Part shown: piece by piece, positions 6,914 through 14,028 of the stretch | How the letters are laid out: the number at the start of each line of letters is the position of its first letter | Position numbering within the stretch: position 1 is the first letter of the stretch | From: Thalassiosira profunda | Lineage: Eukaryota > Bacillariophyta > Thalassiosirophyceae > Thalassiosirales > Thalassiosiraceae | Reading direction: 5' to 3' | Assembly: GCA_036939355.1 (NCBI GenBank) | Contig: JALLAP010000967.1 | Span: forward strand, 1 to 14,443 | Length of the DNA stretch: 14,443 bases | The notes under the pieces: generated by a model | Told to the model about the DNA's origin: nothing | What the model saw: the letters and a program-made list of their open reading frames with translations, nothing else | The model's database searches: none | Position numbers and translations under genes: made by a program

Positions 6914-7837
6914 CAAGTGACGTATCGAGAATGCTGCGGCAAGAGCATTTGCTGCGGTTGTTTCATGATCGGGATGGGTGGGGCTCGCAGGCCGCCTCCC
7001 TCTTGTCCCTTCTGCAGGGTCCCAACGCCTCGGTCAGATAGGGAGGCCATCGAAAGGTTGGAGAAGCGCTGCGAGCTAGACGATGCCGCGGCGTATCACA
7101 ATCTCGGGAGCTTCTATCGGACGGGCCAGAGGGGTCTAGTTCAAGATCTCGACAAGGCATTTCAGCTCCTCTTTCGAGCGGCAGAGCTTGGGTCGGCTGT
7201 GGCGCATCTCAACATAGGCTATGCGTATGAGACGGGAGATGGCCTTGAACTAGATGTGGCGAGAGCTGTGCACCACTACGAAATCGCAGCGGTCGGGGGC
7301 GATCTGTCGGCGAGGCAAAATCTTGGTTGCATGGAGGCCCAAGCCGGAAACTTCGAACGTGCACAGAAACATTGGGCAATTGCAGCGATTGCCGGGGACG
7401 ATTACGCGCTGGACAATGTCAAGAAAGGGTTCAAGCTCGGACAGGTGACCAAAGACGACTTTGCGACCATTCTACGTGCCCATCAAAAGTCCTCGGACGA
7501 AATGAAGAGTGCCCACAGGGACGAATTAGGTGTGCCCAAACCTAGCAAATTTCACGTGTGTGGAGAAGACTCGTTCGAGAAAAAGTTGCAGATGAGGAGC
7601 GTGCTGCGGCAGAATGTTGCAAGTGAACCAGCCGCGGGCACCCCGACGCCATGCGTTGAATTGAGGAACATGATTCGAGACGATATCAAGGACGATGCAC
7701 AATACGCTGCGCTTTTTGAAGCGACGCAGAAGAATTGCGCCCAGTTTGGATCGTTGCTGAAGGTCATCATTCCTCGCAGCGGACCGGGAGCCTCGAAGAT
7801 TTTTCTGGAGTACGAAACGTCCGAAGAGGCGGGCTGA
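6914..7837 (+). CDS. RING/Sel1-repeat/U2AF-homology-motif protein segment, 5' part missing
   Basis: The frame enters from QVTYRECCGKSICCGC and completes the RING with CPFCR (by about 7015). At least three Sel1-like repeats follow: YHNLGSFYRTGQRGLVQDLD, LNIGYAYETGDGLELDVARA and RQNLGCMEAQAGNFERAQKH. From about 7652 the sequence resembles the third RRM (U2AF homology motif) of U2AF65: VELRNMI as RNP2, then CAQFGSLLKVIIPRS, and SKIFLEYE as RNP1. A TGA at 7835-7837 ends the frame. No ATG suits the start; the frame opens with GTG at 6917. A splice acceptor at 6911-6912, a real 5' truncation or a contig-join artefact could explain this. Bases 6922-6993 equal the end of the RING fragment at 1000-1613, which carries the matching N-terminus. 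Sel1 repeats usually mediate protein contacts; UHMs bind tryptophan-containing ligand motifs in splicing factors. Confidence 0.75.
   Translation, partial: QVTYRECCGKSICCGCFMIGMGGARRPPPSCPFCRVPTPRSDREAIERLEKRCELDDAAAYHNLGSFYRTGQRGLVQDLDKAFQLLFRAAELGSAVAHLNIGYAYETGDGLELDVARAVHHYEIAAVGGDLSARQNLGCMEAQAGNFERAQKHWAIAAIAGDDYALDNVKKGFKLGQVTKDDFATILRAHQKSSDEMKSAHRDELGVPKPSKFHVCGEDSFEKKLQMRSVLRQNVASEPAAGTPTPCVELRNMIRDDIKDDAQYAALFEATQKNCAQFGSLLKVIIPRSGPGASKIFLEYETSEEAG
6922..6993 (+). repeat. 72-bp exact duplicate, copy B (inside the RING/Sel1 segment)
   Basis: Identical to 1542-1613. Upstream, only CAAGTG at 6914-6919 still matches, at the same spacing, with two mismatches before identity starts. Downstream the frame continues where copy A is cut by the N. 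Confidence 0.9.
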
Positions 7838-7984
7838 GTCATTGCGGCATTGGGAGGAATGGGCGACAATGAAGTAGTGTATTGCGACCCAGTGTGCTTG
7901 GATATGCACAATTGGTTCCTGTCCATTCAGCCCTTTGCCACTCAGGATGCAATTTCGCACAATGAGGGGCTCTGGAAGGGGATG
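7838..7984 (+). other. In-frame continuation of the UHM after the TGA
   Basis: After the TGA at 7835-7837 the same frame stays open for 49 codons to a TAG at 7985. It begins VIAALGGMGDNEVVYCDP and soon reaches DMHNWF. That resembles the end of U2AF-type UHMs, where an ALxG helix is followed by VV..YCDP...W/F. So the TGA falls inside the domain, at the position of a single residue. A sequencing error, pseudogenisation or readthrough would each fit. Confidence 0.5.
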
Positions 7985-8063
7985 TAGATAGCTTCGGCTC
8001 GGTATCAGTAGAATGGGGTTCAAGGTTGAGTAAATCCTCCAACTGGTTACTACATGTCACAGG

Positions 8064-8264
8064 ACAGTGCTCATCCGCGGGGGAGAAGGGGAATGGGTGG
8101 TGGTGAACGAAACGGAGGCCAGATCGGGGGGAAGGGCAGATGCACAAGGGAAATTGGCGGAGGGCGAGGCGGATGGCGGGCCCAGCTTCTTCGCCAAAAT
8201 GATGGAACATATTGCGGCGCGGAGCTGCTGCTCCAAGAGGGTGCGGGGCAGGGGCTCTGTCTGA
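8064..8264 (+). pseudogene. Partial duplicate of the 3' end of the acidic-protein gene
   Basis: The frame encodes GEGEWVVVNETEARSGGRAD and ends ARSCCSKRVRGRGSV with TGA at 8262-8264. It parallels the last 60 or so residues of the gene at 4579-5400. Similarity extends a little past the stop (CTGAGT..TGCAGG in both). There is no ATG: the frame opens after a TAA at 8031 and has only a GTG at 8067. Differences are mostly conservative (D to N, K to R) plus an in-frame codon indel, so the copy diverged under coding constraint or came from another functional copy. CACAG at 8058-8062 could be a splice acceptor, making this a last exon instead of a dead fragment. Confidence 0.7.
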
Positions 8265-8319
8265 GTTTTGCAGGGATTGAGCAATGGATTCCACGCATTT
8301 GTCTAGCCGACTCTTTACC

Positions 8320-9718
8320 CTACCCCTCCAAAAACGGCAAGACGCCGGGAATGATGACATTCATGTCACTTCCGCAGTTTCTGCGATTCTCCTGCCTGGC
8401 CTCGGCACTTCGCTCATTGCCGTTCATGTTGCACCCCCAAATTGCAAGCTCGAGCATCGTCGTCACGTCCAACACGTCGTAGTACGCAAACCATTTGCGG
8501 ATGGATTGAATCAGGTCCCATGTCGTCCCTTGATCGCGCTGACCTAGGATTTCGTTGACCTTTGCCTCGGCCTGTTCGAGCTGGTATGTGGTCCTGCACT
8601 GCATCCATTTGGAGACTACCATCTTCCTGTCCCACGTTACAGGCATTTCTTTTGCCCTCGTCAACTGGCAGCGATGCCAGGAGCGCNACTACCATCTTCC
8701 TGTCCCACGTTACAGGCATTTCTTTTGCCCTCGTCAACTGGCAGCGATGCCAGGAGCGCCCTATGTCAATCACAAATGCAACAGGAGGAATGTTGATATG
8801 CTCCAGGGAGGAACCGCAGAATGTATCAGCCTCAATGCAATGGACCCCCTCATTCAGAGTGACACCTTCAAGACTGGCGCAATCCGCAAACGCAGATCCA
8901 CCAAGCGATTTGACCGAAGAGGGGATGGTGATGCGCTCCAACGATTCGCAGTTCCGGAATGCATATCTCCCAATCCTTCGGATTCCCTCTCGGAGCTCAG
9001 CACACCTCAACTCATGGCATTGGTCAAATGCACACTCTCCAACTTCCCCCAATATAAAGGAGCATTTTCCTTGCCCAATAGAAGAAGGGATGCTGATTTG
9101 GCGCAGCGACGTGCACTCTTGGAATGCCTTCTCTCCAATGTTCTGCAGCCCTTCATTCAAAGCCACATCCATCAAACCGCTGCAGCCAAGGAATGCCCCA
9201 TGTGTAATGCTGGTGACGGATGGCGGAACGTTGATCCGAACCAAACTGGTGCATTTGCAGAATGCGCGTTCTCCAATGCGTTGTATCCCTTCTCGGAGCT
9301 CCACATATGCCAAACTCTCGCAGGCTTCAAATGCAGACTCTTCAATTTCGAGTACAGATGATGGGACGGACACGCGTCCGAGTGCACGGCACCCCCAGAA
9401 TGCACCCTCTCCGATCTTTGTTGCATTGCTGAGATCGATTTCGCTCAACCCGGCGCAGGCGGCAAATGCGTCTTCGCAAATTTCAACTGCAGAGGCGGTG
9501 TTCCAAACAACGCGCTCAAGTGAATGGCAATGTTGGAACGCACGGAGCGAGATGGTTGTCACGTCGTTGAGATTCACCGCCCTCAAATTGTCACATTCCA
9601 TGAAGACCTCCCCTGGAATCTCTGTCACGCCCGACGCCACCCGGATCCGGCTGGCGTTCCGATGCCAATCCTGGACCGCGCCGCCGTCGTATTCGATCCA
9701 CTCCTCTTCCATCCTCAT
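8320..9718 (-). CDS. BspA-like leucine-rich repeat protein (LRR_5 type), interrupted by an assembly duplication
   Basis: From the ATG at 9718 the protein begins MRMEEEWIEYDGG and carries about 12 repeats of 22-23 residues with the core I(G/E)..AF..C.SL..(V/I). Repeats largely alternate between an IPSSV-type and an LNEG/LREG-type ending. One has an 11-residue insertion (QGKCSFILGEV, near 9060). Beyond the repeats, the C-terminal region has KWMQCRTTYQLEQAEAKVNE, WDLIQSIRKWFAYYDVLDVT and ends MNVIIPGVLPFLEG, with TAG at 8320-8322. The frame breaks at the N (8687) because 72 bp plus the N are duplicated there. Removing 73 bases restores one frame of 441 residues, so the gene is probably intact. 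BspA-type LRRs mediate protein binding and are often surface-linked, but no signal peptide is visible. Confidence 0.85.
8615..8686. repeat. 72-bp exact tandem duplicate, first copy (contig end)
   Basis: Bases 8615-8686 are identical to 8688-8759, with only the N between. This is an unmerged contig overlap within the LRR gene. Collapsing it restores the reading frame, which is strong evidence that it is artificial. Confidence 0.95.
8687..8687. other. Assembly gap (single N)
   Basis: Single ambiguous base between two identical 72-bp blocks. It marks a contig join where the overlap was not collapsed. Confidence 0.95.
8688..8759. repeat. 72-bp exact tandem duplicate, second copy (contig start)
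   Basis: Second copy of the block at 8615-8686. Its downstream continuation encodes the last LRRs on the minus strand; the first copy continues into the C-terminal region. Confidence 0.95.
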
Positions 9719-10067
9719 TGCACGTGACCGAGAAGTAAGGATTGATCGGATCGATGAACCATTCGGCCGCCGGTATAATATTCCCGTGATCCAAAGCAGG
9801 CGCCCCCCACCTCGGGAACCGCGAGGCCTTGACCTCTGGCCCTCTGCGGCTGCGCGGCGCGCTGCGGCCCAGCAAAAATAGGGCTATTAAAATTGTGTTT
9901 TAGGAGGTAAGTAGTAATACTTCACTTGAACTTTCTCAACATGAATCAAGATTTGTTACAAACAAAATGAAAATAAAATCTCCATGTCTTACCCCTAGCC
10001 TACACAAAACGCCTCTCCCCGCCACTCCTCCTCCGCGCGCCGACACCTCTAGCCCCACCCCCCGACC
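9719..10067. promoter_or_regulatory. Divergent promoter region of the LRR gene (-) and TAF6 (+)
   Basis: This 349-bp intergenic stretch separates the two start codons. CACGTG, the bHLH/bZIP core, lies at 9721-9726, only 2 bp upstream of the LRR ATG. A TATA-like TATAATA (9774-9780; TATTATA on the minus strand) is about 56-62 bp upstream of that ATG. From about 9880 to 9985 the sequence is AT-rich, which may mark the TAF6 promoter. No upstream exon supplying the missing TAF6 helix was found by eye. Confidence 0.45.
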
Positions 10068-11507
10068 ATGCAGGCCGCCACCCAGGCCGCCCTGGCCAAC
10101 CTCGTGGAGGCCCATGTCACGTCCCTCGTCCGCGAATCCGCCGCGGTCAACCGCCACTCGCGCCGGACCGGGTTGGTCTCCGCGGGCGACGGCGATGCAC
10201 CTTCAACTGCTGGGAGGGGAGGAGGCGGCAACCGCCACCAACAGCGGAAGCGCCGGAGGATGATCCACCACGACGACGTCAACATGGCCCTGGCGTGGCG
10301 AGGCTCTGAAAAATTGTACGTGAGCGGGGCGCCCGTCCTGGCGGCCGAGCCTCCGGGCGACGGTGCACCAACGGAGGGCAACAGCAACAGCGGGCTCGGG
10401 AGGCTCCTCCAAACCACCACCGACAGTAGCTCCGTGCCCTCCCTCCTCAAATCCGCCGTCGTGCCCCGGGTGGACCTGAACGCCTATTTGCGCTCGGAGA
10501 TGGCCGTCCGTCCTCCCTCCGAGCTGGGATTGAAATTGCAATGGCTGGCCGTGGACGGGGAGACTCCGGCAAGTTCCATCGAGGAGGCGTGGAAGGACGG
10601 CAAGGACATTGCCCCCGTGCTGGAATTGGACGACGACGAGGTGAAATACGAAGACGGGGAGGATCCCAGCTCGGTGCGGATTCGGGAGCTGCGGCACCGC
10701 CTCCTGTCGGAGGAATTGCAACTCTATTATGCCCGGGTGACGGCGGCCATCGACGCCCCCTCCAACGACGAGGCGGCCCTCGCGTCCATCGCGGCGGCGT
10801 TGCACGGCATTCGGACCGACGCCGGGATTCAGGAGCTGGTCCCCTTCCTCTCCCGCTTTGTTGCGTCCGGCCTCATGGCGAAGGAAAACCTCCAGAACGC
10901 GCGCTACTGCCGACGCCTCGTGGGGGTGTTCGACGCGATGCTCGACAACCCCCGCCTCCACCTCGATCTGCACCTGCACCAGCTCTTCGCCCCCGTGGGC
11001 ACGTGCGTCGTGGCCAAGAATTTGTCCTCGTCGGACGACCACTGGAATTTGCGGGAGGAGGCGGCCCGCACCCTGGTCAAGGCGTGCAACGCCCACGGCG
11101 ATCGGTACGCCACCCTGAAGCCCCGGGTGCTCAAGCTCTTGACGCAGCAGGCGTTGCGGCCCGACCGGTCGCTCGGGACGCAGTACGGGGGCCTCGTGGG
11201 TTTGTCCCTCTTCGGTCCCCGGGCCGTCGACGCGTTCGTCCTCCCGATCGCGAGGGAATACTGGGAGCGGTGGGAGGGGGAGCTCGAGACACTAACGAAG
11301 CAGGGCGGGAAGCGAGACGGGGGGAGGGAGTACGAGTTGGGCCGGTGCCAGCAGGCCCTGTTGGACGCGGTGCAGATCTTCGTGGGGGACGTGACGCCGG
11401 GGGAACAGGGGCGGAGGGTGGACGTGGGGGCGTTCGCGGACGCGTTCGGGGAGCGGCTGGTGCCGCTGCGGCCTGAGGTGACGGAGTACATAGCGGCCGT
11501 TATTTAG
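10068..11507 (+). CDS. TAF6: Transcription initiation factor TFIID subunit 6 (TAF6)
   Basis: TAF6 is a histone-fold subunit that pairs with TAF9 in TFIID, and in SAGA in some lineages, for RNA polymerase II initiation. The 479-residue protein has a partial histone fold: helix 2 (TQAALANLVEAHVTSLVRES, 5-24), then a roughly 30-residue Gly/Ser-rich insertion, then KRRRMIHHDDVNMALAWR (61-78) as loop 2 and helix 3. Next is LKLQWLAVDGETP (155-167), matching the linker before the conserved C-terminal HEAT domain. That domain runs from about 216 (ELQLYYARVT) through FLSRFVASGL, NPRLHLDLHLHQLFAPVGTC and DDHWNLREEAARTLVKAC to about 400. The expected first histone-fold helix, about 20 residues, is absent from this frame; a short upstream exon or real loss is possible. 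Stop TAG at 11505-11507. Confidence 0.87.
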   Translation: MQAATQAALANLVEAHVTSLVRESAAVNRHSRRTGLVSAGDGDAPSTAGRGGGGNRHQQRKRRRMIHHDDVNMALAWRGSEKLYVSGAPVLAAEPPGDGAPTEGNSNSGLGRLLQTTTDSSSVPSLLKSAVVPRVDLNAYLRSEMAVRPPSELGLKLQWLAVDGETPASSIEEAWKDGKDIAPVLELDDDEVKYEDGEDPSSVRIRELRHRLLSEELQLYYARVTAAIDAPSNDEAALASIAAALHGIRTDAGIQELVPFLSRFVASGLMAKENLQNARYCRRLVGVFDAMLDNPRLHLDLHLHQLFAPVGTCVVAKNLSSSDDHWNLREEAARTLVKACNAHGDRYATLKPRVLKLLTQQALRPDRSLGTQYGGLVGLSLFGPRAVDAFVLPIAREYWERWEGELETLTKQGGKRDGGREYELGRCQQALLDAVQIFVGDVTPGEQGRRVDVGAFADAFGERLVPLRPEVTEYIAAVI

Positions 11508-11649
11508 CTCTATGGTATCAAGAAAGGGAGGGATGGAGGAAACAGATTTAAGAAGGTGTTAGCATGAAAGGCTTATCTTTACTCTAATGGTAACAGCGCA
11601 AAATTGGGATTGGCGGTCTGTACAACAAAAGTTAGCTCCCGTCGACATG

Positions 11650-12126
11650 TCATCTCTGCATGATTTGACGCGACGAGTCTTCATCGCCATAATCAGTTGC
11701 ACTGAGAGTCGACGCGGTTCCAGACTCAGGGGACGGAGTTCCTAACGGCTTGTCGCAGAAGATGCCGATGGCTTGCAATCTATCCACTCGCTCTCGCTCT
11801 AAGAGGTTGTTGTCGTACAAAAATCGCTGCTTGTAGAGCCACATGCGCAGCCGCCACGGGTATTCAATCTCTGCGTTGTCCACTGCGCTCTTCGCTCGGC
11901 TCTTTTTCACGTCCTCCAATTCGGAGTATCGTTCTTCCCACTCCTGCTCTTCTGGCACCTCAGGTTGTTCCGGAGCGGTGGCGACAGGGGATCGAGTGGA
12001 TTCGGGCGGCGTCCGGTCTCGGTCGGCACGGGCGCTGCGCAGAAAGCAGACCAAGCGCGCGAGATCTGCCAATCCGCAACACATTTCGTCGTCAGCGTCG
12101 GCAGGAGATGATCTCGCGCCCCCCAT
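11650..12126 (-). CDS. Small protein with one helicase-associated (HA) domain
   Basis: The ATG at 12126 gives 158 residues. The frame is open further upstream but only to a GTG. Residues 1-62 are Cys/Arg/Pro-rich and probably disordered (PEQPEVPEEQEWEERY at the end). Residues 63-123 match the HA-domain pattern: WEERYSELEDVKK, then a basic stretch, YPWRLRMWLYKQRFLYDN, then LLERERVDRLQAIGIF, with the W...L...K and L..W...QR..Y....L...R...L..IG spacing. The domain is common in diatoms and some bacteria, alone or beside helicases, and its role is poorly defined; nucleic-acid binding is assumed. Here there is no helicase domain, and only one copy where tandem copies are common. The C-terminus is Ser/Thr/Asp-rich. 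It converges on TAF6. Confidence 0.65.
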   Translation of the reverse strand: MGGARSSPADADDEMCCGLADLARLVCFLRSARADRDRTPPESTRSPVATAPEQPEVPEEQEWEERYSELEDVKKSRAKSAVDNAEIEYPWRLRMWLYKQRFLYDNNLLERERVDRLQAIGIFCDKPLGTPSPESGTASTLSATDYGDEDSSRQIMQR

Positions 12127-12548
12127 GCGATTGGGGTCTGCTTGTGATTGACCGCGGCTCTCGTTTGCAATCGAGAGTCTCAGAGCCAACCCTGCTCGCC
12201 GCGCGCTGCTCACCCCTCGCCTGCGGCTGTCTCTATCTACTTATGGCAACCTAAATTGAGCCAACCTGCAAACATACATAGCGAGCCGCGCGGCGGTAGC
12301 GGTAGCGGGCAGTAGCGGCGGCGACGGCGCGGGCGTGGCGGCTCCTTCGAAGAGGTTCGCGGCGCTCAAGGTTGCATGCGTGGCGGCGTTGAGGATGCTT
12401 GAGAACGTCAAAGTATCTTGGGCATCTTGTGAGAAGCTTTTTCGTGCTCGTGGACACAAAGAAAATGCGAACACTCGCTGTGCGCCTCTGCTTGGTGCTG
12501 CTGAGCCACCACAAAATAAACAACACCAACAACGAACGAAGAACCATC
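12127..12548. other. Divergent intergenic region with a GGTAGC-type simple repeat
   Basis: This 422-bp stretch separates the HA-domain and EF-hand genes. It holds a GC-rich simple repeat built on GCGGTAGCGGTAGC and GGCGGCGACGGCG units at about 12291-12329, and ACATACATAGCG at 12272-12283, similar to elements at 951 and 4519. An in-frame ATG at 12465 offers an alternative start for the EF-hand gene. No other gene is seen. Confidence 0.5.
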
Positions 12549-13478
12549 ATGGACCCCCCAGGCACAGGAGTATCGCACGAGCAGGATCAGGCGGAGCCCA
12601 ACGTCGCCGCCGAGGACCCGCCGGGCGACAAGCAGGCGTCCTCGGATGCGGACGACGAGGCACCGCAGGAAAACGAGAAGCCGCCCCGGCCGTCCGGCCC
12701 GCAGCCCTTCGAGATCGCCCTGGCGCGCAAACTCGAATCCAAGACGACCTCGGTCCGCGGCGCCTTCCTCCTCTTGGACGCCGACGGCGACGGGCGGATA
12801 TCCCCGGCGGACGTGCGCGCGGTCCTACACAACGAGTTGGGGCTGGACATCACGGAGGAGCAGGAGGGGATGATGTTCGATCGCGGCCAGCAGACGAAGG
12901 AGGGCGGCGAGGACAACGAAGAAGAGAACGGTGGCAGCGCCGAGAAGGGTATGGGATACGCGGCCTTTGCAAAGTACTACCAGGAGGTGTCGAACGCCAC
13001 CTACCCCACGTCTCAGTCGGGCCTCGCCGCGGCGGTGGGATTTCACCGCGACGACGAGGACGAAACGGCCGCGGAGAAGCGCGAGAGCATCGATCGCGAA
13101 CGGTCCATCCACCTCCAACCCTCCCAGGTGCTCCACCAAAAGCGGCATCAGCTGCGGCAGCTCCTCACCTCGCACTCCTCCCGCGAGAGCCCGGGGAAGG
13201 GCGGGATGAAGGAAACTTCGCTCTTCCTGGCCATGGACGTTCACCGTTCCGGCAAAGTGACCATGCCCGAGATGCTCGCGTGGGCGAACGAGCTGGGAAT
13301 GCTGGGATGGAGTCTGGAGGAATTCAAGGAGGTGGTGCTGATGGGCGCCGAGGGCGAGGCGGAGCGGGAGGAGTTGGAGCGGAAATGGTTCGGCGATGCG
13401 GAGGAGGATGTGGACCGAGAGGCGGGCATGACGGAGCACGAGTTTGCCGAGTTTGTCGAATCGTTGGACAGCGAGTGA
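12549..13478 (+). CDS. EF-hand calcium-binding protein
   Basis: The ATG at 12549 (atcATGG context) gives 309 residues. Residues 1-50 are acidic and Pro-rich. The first EF-hand loop is DADGDGRISPAD (77-88), with all canonical ligand positions, inside VRGAFLLL...VRAVLHNELG. A second helix-loop-helix follows with a degraded loop containing an acidic insertion (about 110-143), ending YAAFAKYYQEV. A third unit has the loop DVHRSGKVTMPE (230-241), plausible but non-canonical. A fourth, degraded unit ends MTEHEFAEFVESL. So one site is clearly competent and one is possible: a Ca2+ sensor or buffer of four-hand layout. Large charged inserts make it longer than calmodulin-like proteins. Partners are unknown. 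A start at 12465 would add 28 residues with a short hydrophobic core. Confidence 0.82.
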   Translation: MDPPGTGVSHEQDQAEPNVAAEDPPGDKQASSDADDEAPQENEKPPRPSGPQPFEIALARKLESKTTSVRGAFLLLDADGDGRISPADVRAVLHNELGLDITEEQEGMMFDRGQQTKEGGEDNEEENGGSAEKGMGYAAFAKYYQEVSNATYPTSQSGLAAAVGFHRDDEDETAAEKRESIDRERSIHLQPSQVLHQKRHQLRQLLTSHSSRESPGKGGMKETSLFLAMDVHRSGKVTMPEMLAWANELGMLGWSLEEFKEVVLMGAEGEAEREELERKWFGDAEEDVDREAGMTEHEFAEFVESLDSE

Positions 13479-14028
13479 TAGGGGCGGGGGAGAATTTGCA
13501 TTGCTCACGGGAGGTCACGGTGCTGGCGGATGTCAAAGCCGCTCTTTGTCGAACTAGGAGACTGTCGAAGGTCTCGGATTATCTCCGAGGGCCAAGACGG
13601 GAGGCGATGCATATGAATATTAGATGGCCATTTATTGAACTACCTTCCAAGGTACTCATCTAATGCCAAGCTCACGCATGCTTTGGTTTTGCAACAACCA
13701 GGAAGGAATCTTGGAATCTCTCCTCCTCCTCCTCGTAGAAATGTAATGATTCCTACGTGAAAAATTGGGAACCGCAAATCAGAGAGGGGGAAAGAATCGA
13801 CCCTCATTCACTCATTCCATTGCAACGCAACAACTCCGACCGTCAACGCAATGGCGGAGAGGACCACAATTGCAATTCGTGGTCGCCGATAGCATCGGTT
13901 GCTGCTCAGATAGCCTCCCTCATAAATTTCCAGCTCGTTAGCGTGCGAGGCAAGCTCGGGGCTCGGTCGGTGTACTGTTATCCCTTGGTCGGTGCATCAG
14001 TGCATCACAACCACAACCATCGAAGACG
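13479..14028. other. Intergenic region between the EF-hand gene and ODC
   Basis: This 550-bp, AT-richer stretch shows no convincing gene. It has a short hairpin at 13573-13589 (CTCGGA / TCCGAG, 5-nt loop) and an 8-bp inverted repeat, ATTAGATG 13619-13626 with CATCTAAT 13657-13664. These could shape the EF-hand transcript 3' end. A CTCCTCCTCCTCCTC run is near 13721-13735. The ODC promoter probably lies in the last 200 bp; no TATA box stands out. Confidence 0.45.

Noticed and set aside
7835..7837. TGA as a selenocysteine codon
   Set aside because: The position is in an RRM-like helix with no redox motif, and no SECIS-like structure was recognised downstream; error or decay is simpler.
8615..8759. 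72-bp tandem repeat as a genuine biological duplication
   Set aside because: Exact identity, an N between copies, the same length as the other N-linked duplicate, and frame restoration on collapse all indicate assembly overlap.
8562..9881. Plus-strand frames of 268 and 439 codons opposite the LRR gene
   Set aside because: Periodic sequence of an LRR gene leaves long antisense openings; the minus-strand frame has clear LRR_5 repeats.
12127..12213. 29-residue N-terminal extension of the HA-domain protein
   Set aside because: It would start at GTG (12213), not normal in eukaryotes, and GTGAGC there could equally be a splice donor.
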